From NCBI GenBank assembly GCA_017427265.1, contig JAFRTG010000010.1, forward strand, positions 1-64,000: a DNA stretch of 64,000 nucleotides. Reading direction: 5' to 3'. Source of the stretch: Oscillospiraceae bacterium. GTDB lineage: Bacteria; Bacillota; Clostridia; Oscillospirales; Ruminococcaceae. Position 1 is the stretch's first letter, and each line of letters opens with the position of its first letter. A program made the translations under genes and the position numbers. This document shows positions 61,670 to 64,000 of this stretch, one piece after another. The notes below the pieces were generated by a model. It searched no databases. It worked only from the letters and a program-made list of their open reading frames with translations, and had not been told where the DNA came from.

Positions 61670-63532
61670 TCAGACACCCCAGAACCGGATCAGCTCCAGT
61701 GCAACCACTGCAAAAATGGAACCGCCGTTTGCAATCAGATTGATGAGATACTTGCCGGCGCCGGCTTTCTCCTCAGATTTGGAGAACAGTCCGCGCAGAT
61801 CCGTACATACGGCAAGCACGTAGATCAGCAGACAGAGCGCCTGAATGCCGACGCCGATCATGCCCTGCAGCTTCGGCAGGCCGTAATATATACCGTAAAT
61901 AGATGAAAACCAGATCAGAACACCGACCGATGCAAGTCTTGCAAGCTGCGCCAGCGTCATGATGCCTCTGCCGATGAACTTTTTACGCTTTTTGGCAATC
62001 AGCAGAATCAGCTTGACAAAGAGCATCACCGCACTGATGACCGTGAAAAGAACCAGCACGATCAATCCGGCCATGCCGACCATGTTTTCCGTCTTGCTGA
62101 TATAGCTCTGTTCGCCGAGCGTCATCATTCTGCCGCCGTCTGACAGGTTTCTCACAACCAGCGGTATCTGGTACCCATTCTGATTCAGCCGCAGCACATC
62201 ATCTGAGATGCGGTCGATCGTTGCGATGCCGACAACATTGAAGCTGTCTGCACCCGCAGGAAGAATCGGCAGCACACCGGCAATTCCCATCCAGCGCATC
62301 GGGCCGTGCAGTATGCTTCGCACGCCGTGATACAAGCCGCTGATATCCTCATGCTTTTTGATATCACCGCCCAGATCCTTCGTGTCGGGCATTTCCTGCT
62401 CCCCGTAGATCAGCTCGGTCATTTTTTCGAGGGCTGCACCGCCGCCGCTTGTCATTGCAGCAACTCCGATACCGGATACCGGATCAAACTGAAAAACCGA
62501 GCTGCAGCCGTTCGTGCCGCCGTCATGTCCGTATGTCTTTGTTGTTTTGTAATCCGTATCCCAGAAGCCGTGATAGCAGTATGCAATATCTGTACCCGGA
62601 AGCTCCGCGGACTGCGTCAGCAGCAGATCAAGTGTCTCCTGCTTCTCAAAAAGCGGACATTTCTCTGCAAGAAATGCCTGACCGTATTTGGCCATATCCG
62701 TGATCGAGCTTGTGACGGCGCCCGCAGGATACAGATTGATGTAGATCAGCTGCTTGCCTGCGGAAACCCAGTTGTCTCCGGCAGGGTTATAGCATTCGAG
62801 CTTTTCGCGCTGCTCTTTGACCCATTCGTTGTCGCTGTGCGTCGGATTGACGGCGGTCTCCTCCATGCCGAGCGGTTCGAGAATATGCTTGTGCACATAG
62901 TCGCAGTAATCTTCGCCGCTGATGCATTCGACCACATAGCCCGCCAGTGCTGCGCCCCAGTTGCAATAGGAGCTCATTTCGCCGGGGCGGTAAAGCTGAT
63001 ACGGCTCGGAATTGCGGAGCGCATCATGCAGACTCACAATGTCCCCGGTATTCGGTGTCTGGATGCTCCATGTATTCTCGCACCAGCCGCCCGTATGGTT
63101 CATCAGGTTCAGCATCGTAATTTTGTCGTCATAGCGCAGATGCTGAAAGAACCCCTCCGGCAGATAGCCGCGGACATCCGCTTCCAGATCCAGCTTGCCC
63201 TGCTCGTAAAGCTGCAGCGCACTGACCCAGACCATCGTCTTGGATACGCTGCCCCATTCGTAAACAGTGGAAGCATCCGCTTTCTGACCGCCGCCGGCAT
63301 CTCCGAAGCCGTTTGCATACAAAATGCCGTTGCGGTCAAACACAGCAGCAGAAAAACAGGCATAATCGCTCTTGTTCTGCTCTGCGTAATCTTCAATCGT
63401 TTTCTGAATGTCGGTTATTTTCACACCCGACGGCGTTTTCTCCGTTTCTGCGGCAGCAGCCTGCACCGGCATCGAAACGGTCAGCAATGCAGCACAGCAG
63501 AATACAGAAAGCACTTTTGTTATGATACGCAT
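61670..63532 (-). CDS. Secreted serine hydrolase (S12/beta-lactamase family) with C-terminal membrane domain
   Basis: A 620-residue protein. Signal peptide (~1-28), then a penicillin-binding-protein/beta-lactamase domain (~40-375) with the catalytic SxxK in WGSVSKTMV, the YxN motif YCNW and the HxG motif YGHDGG. A ~110-residue linking region and four to five C-terminal helices (~475-620; LIVLVLFTVISAVMLFVKLILLIA; IQALCLLIYVLAVC) follow. Such enzymes include D-aminopeptidases and esterases acting on peptidoglycan or D-amino acid peptides; the substrate is not known. Start ATG with GGGAGG, own promoter. Confidence 0.87.
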   Translation of the reverse strand: MRIITKVLSVFCCAALLTVSMPVQAAAAETEKTPSGVKITDIQKTIEDYAEQNKSDYACFSAAVFDRNGILYANGFGDAGGGQKADASTVYEWGSVSKTMVWVSALQLYEQGKLDLEADVRGYLPEGFFQHLRYDDKITMLNLMNHTGGWCENTWSIQTPNTGDIVSLHDALRNSEPYQLYRPGEMSSYCNWGAALAGYVVECISGEDYCDYVHKHILEPLGMEETAVNPTHSDNEWVKEQREKLECYNPAGDNWVSAGKQLIYINLYPAGAVTSSITDMAKYGQAFLAEKCPLFEKQETLDLLLTQSAELPGTDIAYCYHGFWDTDYKTTKTYGHDGGTNGCSSVFQFDPVSGIGVAAMTSGGGAALEKMTELIYGEQEMPDTKDLGGDIKKHEDISGLYHGVRSILHGPMRWMGIAGVLPILPAGADSFNVVGIATIDRISDDVLRLNQNGYQIPLVVRNLSDGGRMMTLGEQSYISKTENMVGMAGLIVLVLFTVISAVMLFVKLILLIAKKRKKFIGRGIMTLAQLARLASVGVLIWFSSIYGIYYGLPKLQGMIGVGIQALCLLIYVLAVCTDLRGLFSKSEEKAGAGKYLINLIANGGSIFAVVALELIRFWGV

Positions 63533-63560
63533 TCAGATTCCTCCCGAAATCATTTTTTAT

Positions 63561-63589
63561 ATCATAACACAATTCACAAATCCTGTCAA
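63561..63589 (-). promoter_or_regulatory. Promoter of the serine hydrolase gene
   Basis: On the minus strand TTGACA (63584-63589), 17 bases, TATGAT (63561-63566), 29 bases before the ATG. Confidence 0.75.
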
Positions 63590-63631
63590 TAAAAACATTC
63601 TGAAGATTTGTAAAGCAAGCGCACATGCATT

Positions 63632-64000
63632 TCAAATATTTTCATCATCGAAGTATCCGATATACGAAATGCGGTATCCGCTCTTCGGGAAAAGATAGTT
63701 ATAGTAATCCACGAAATAATCGTCTGTCATGGCTGCAATAAAATCCATCGTCAGATCATCCGGGTCGGAATCCTCGTAGCCGGTTTTCGCAGGATACCAC
63801 TGCTGCTTTTCCAGCACGGACGCGATATGATGCCGGTAAAGGCACGAGCTGCGGTTGTGTTCGCAGGCATCGCGGTAAATCTGCTGATACAGCTGCTCCA
63901 TCATCGGTACGACGCTTTCGCGCACCTGCTTCTGTACGGCCTCCTGCAGATAGATTTTCTCGTAGTTGTCCTTTTTGAGCTGTTCGAGCGTGGAAAAATG
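63632..64000 (-). CDS. HD-type phosphohydrolase, C-terminal part (cut by window end)
   Basis: The frame is open to the window edge and encodes the last 122 residues of a helical protein: STLEQLKKDNYEKIYLQEAV ... MEQLYQQIYRDACEHN ... DLTMDFIAAMTDDYFVDYYNYLFPKSG. The DxxMDFIAxMTDxYF pattern is the C-terminal helical part of dGTPase-like HD proteins. The metal-binding HD motifs would lie upstream, outside the window, so the call is tentative. It ends about 50 bases upstream of the serine hydrolase promoter, on the same strand. Confidence 0.6.
   Translation of the reverse strand, partial: HFSTLEQLKKDNYEKIYLQEAVQKQVRESVVPMMEQLYQQIYRDACEHNRSSCLYRHHIASVLEKQQWYPAKTGYEDSDPDDLTMDFIAAMTDDYFVDYYNYLFPKSGYRISYIGYFDDENI

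Noticed and set aside
1-64000. CRISPR array, rRNA genes, prophage or complete integrative element
   Set aside because: No regularly spaced repeats, rRNA sequence, phage structural genes or integrase were seen; only remnants of a mobile element at the left edge.

Overview
The window looks like a chromosome segment of a fibre-degrading Gram-positive Clostridia, most likely a cellulosome-forming Ruminococcus. The main reasons are a GH9 cellulase with a CBM3-like module, a Thr-rich linker and a type I dockerin, a second protein with a near-identical C-terminal dockerin, a GH26 mannanase beside a GH130 mannoside phosphorylase, and vegetative promoters of the TTGACA-17-TATAAT type. The fairly high GC of the core genes and the dockerin sequence suggest the R. 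champanellensis/R. flavefaciens group. That placement is an inference from memory and was not searched.

Layout. (1) 1-1290: debris of a mobile element, namely a frameshifted IS1182-type transposase end and two broken ribbon-helix-helix (MobC-like) genes. (2) 1291-16600, all minus strand: an AT-rich capsule/exopolysaccharide operon. Transcription runs from a promoter near 16.59 kb through a BY-kinase/Wzz, a PHP phosphatase, acyltransferases, a fused initiating sugar transferase-GT4, two more glycosyltransferases, Wzy, Wzx, an acyltransferase and GalE. It ends in an AbiH-type phage-defence gene. (3) 16.0-21.9 kb: a decaying region with an amber-interrupted membrane ORF, a two-gene ABC exporter that carries a frameshift and a 5' truncation, an opposite-strand ABC remnant at the truncation point, an orphan promoter with two operator-like palindromes, and fragments of other genes. 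(4) 21.9-32.5 kb: tRNA-Ala and tRNA-Ser, the GH9-CBM3-dockerin cellulase, an Old Yellow Enzyme-like protein with altered substrate residues, RqcH, and a minus-strand operon of Tex, a small membrane protein, a metallophosphoesterase, MscS and a small protein. (5) 32.6-43.7 kb: a Ddl-like ligase, a DUF1934 protein and ArgS, then CdaR-like regulator, FtsE, FtsX, two tandem coiled-coil M23 endopeptidases and an S41 protease, which form a cell-wall remodelling cluster. (6) 43.8-53.4 kb: GH26 and GH130 (mannan use), an ECF sigma/anti-sigma pair, polyphosphate kinase, an AI-2E-type exporter, and an ECF-transporter S component next to CoaX (pantothenate to CoA). (7) 53.6-64 kb: a secreted protein with N-terminal dockerin-like repeats, BspA-type LRRs and a transglutaminase-like domain; then a minus-strand operon of ECF sigma factor, membrane anti-sigma-like protein and secreted dockerin protein; an AGCS symporter, a GT2-GtrA protein, a serine hydrolase with membrane domain, and the end of an HD-type phosphohydrolase.

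The genes that join up best functionally are the capsule operon, the FtsEX/M23 cell-wall cluster, the mannan pair, and the sigma/anti-sigma/dockerin operon. The last is the best candidate for a little-described system: a membrane sensor that could tie a sigma factor to cellulosome composition. Many start codons were re-chosen from ribosome-binding sites. No database search was possible, so family names rest on recognised motifs.
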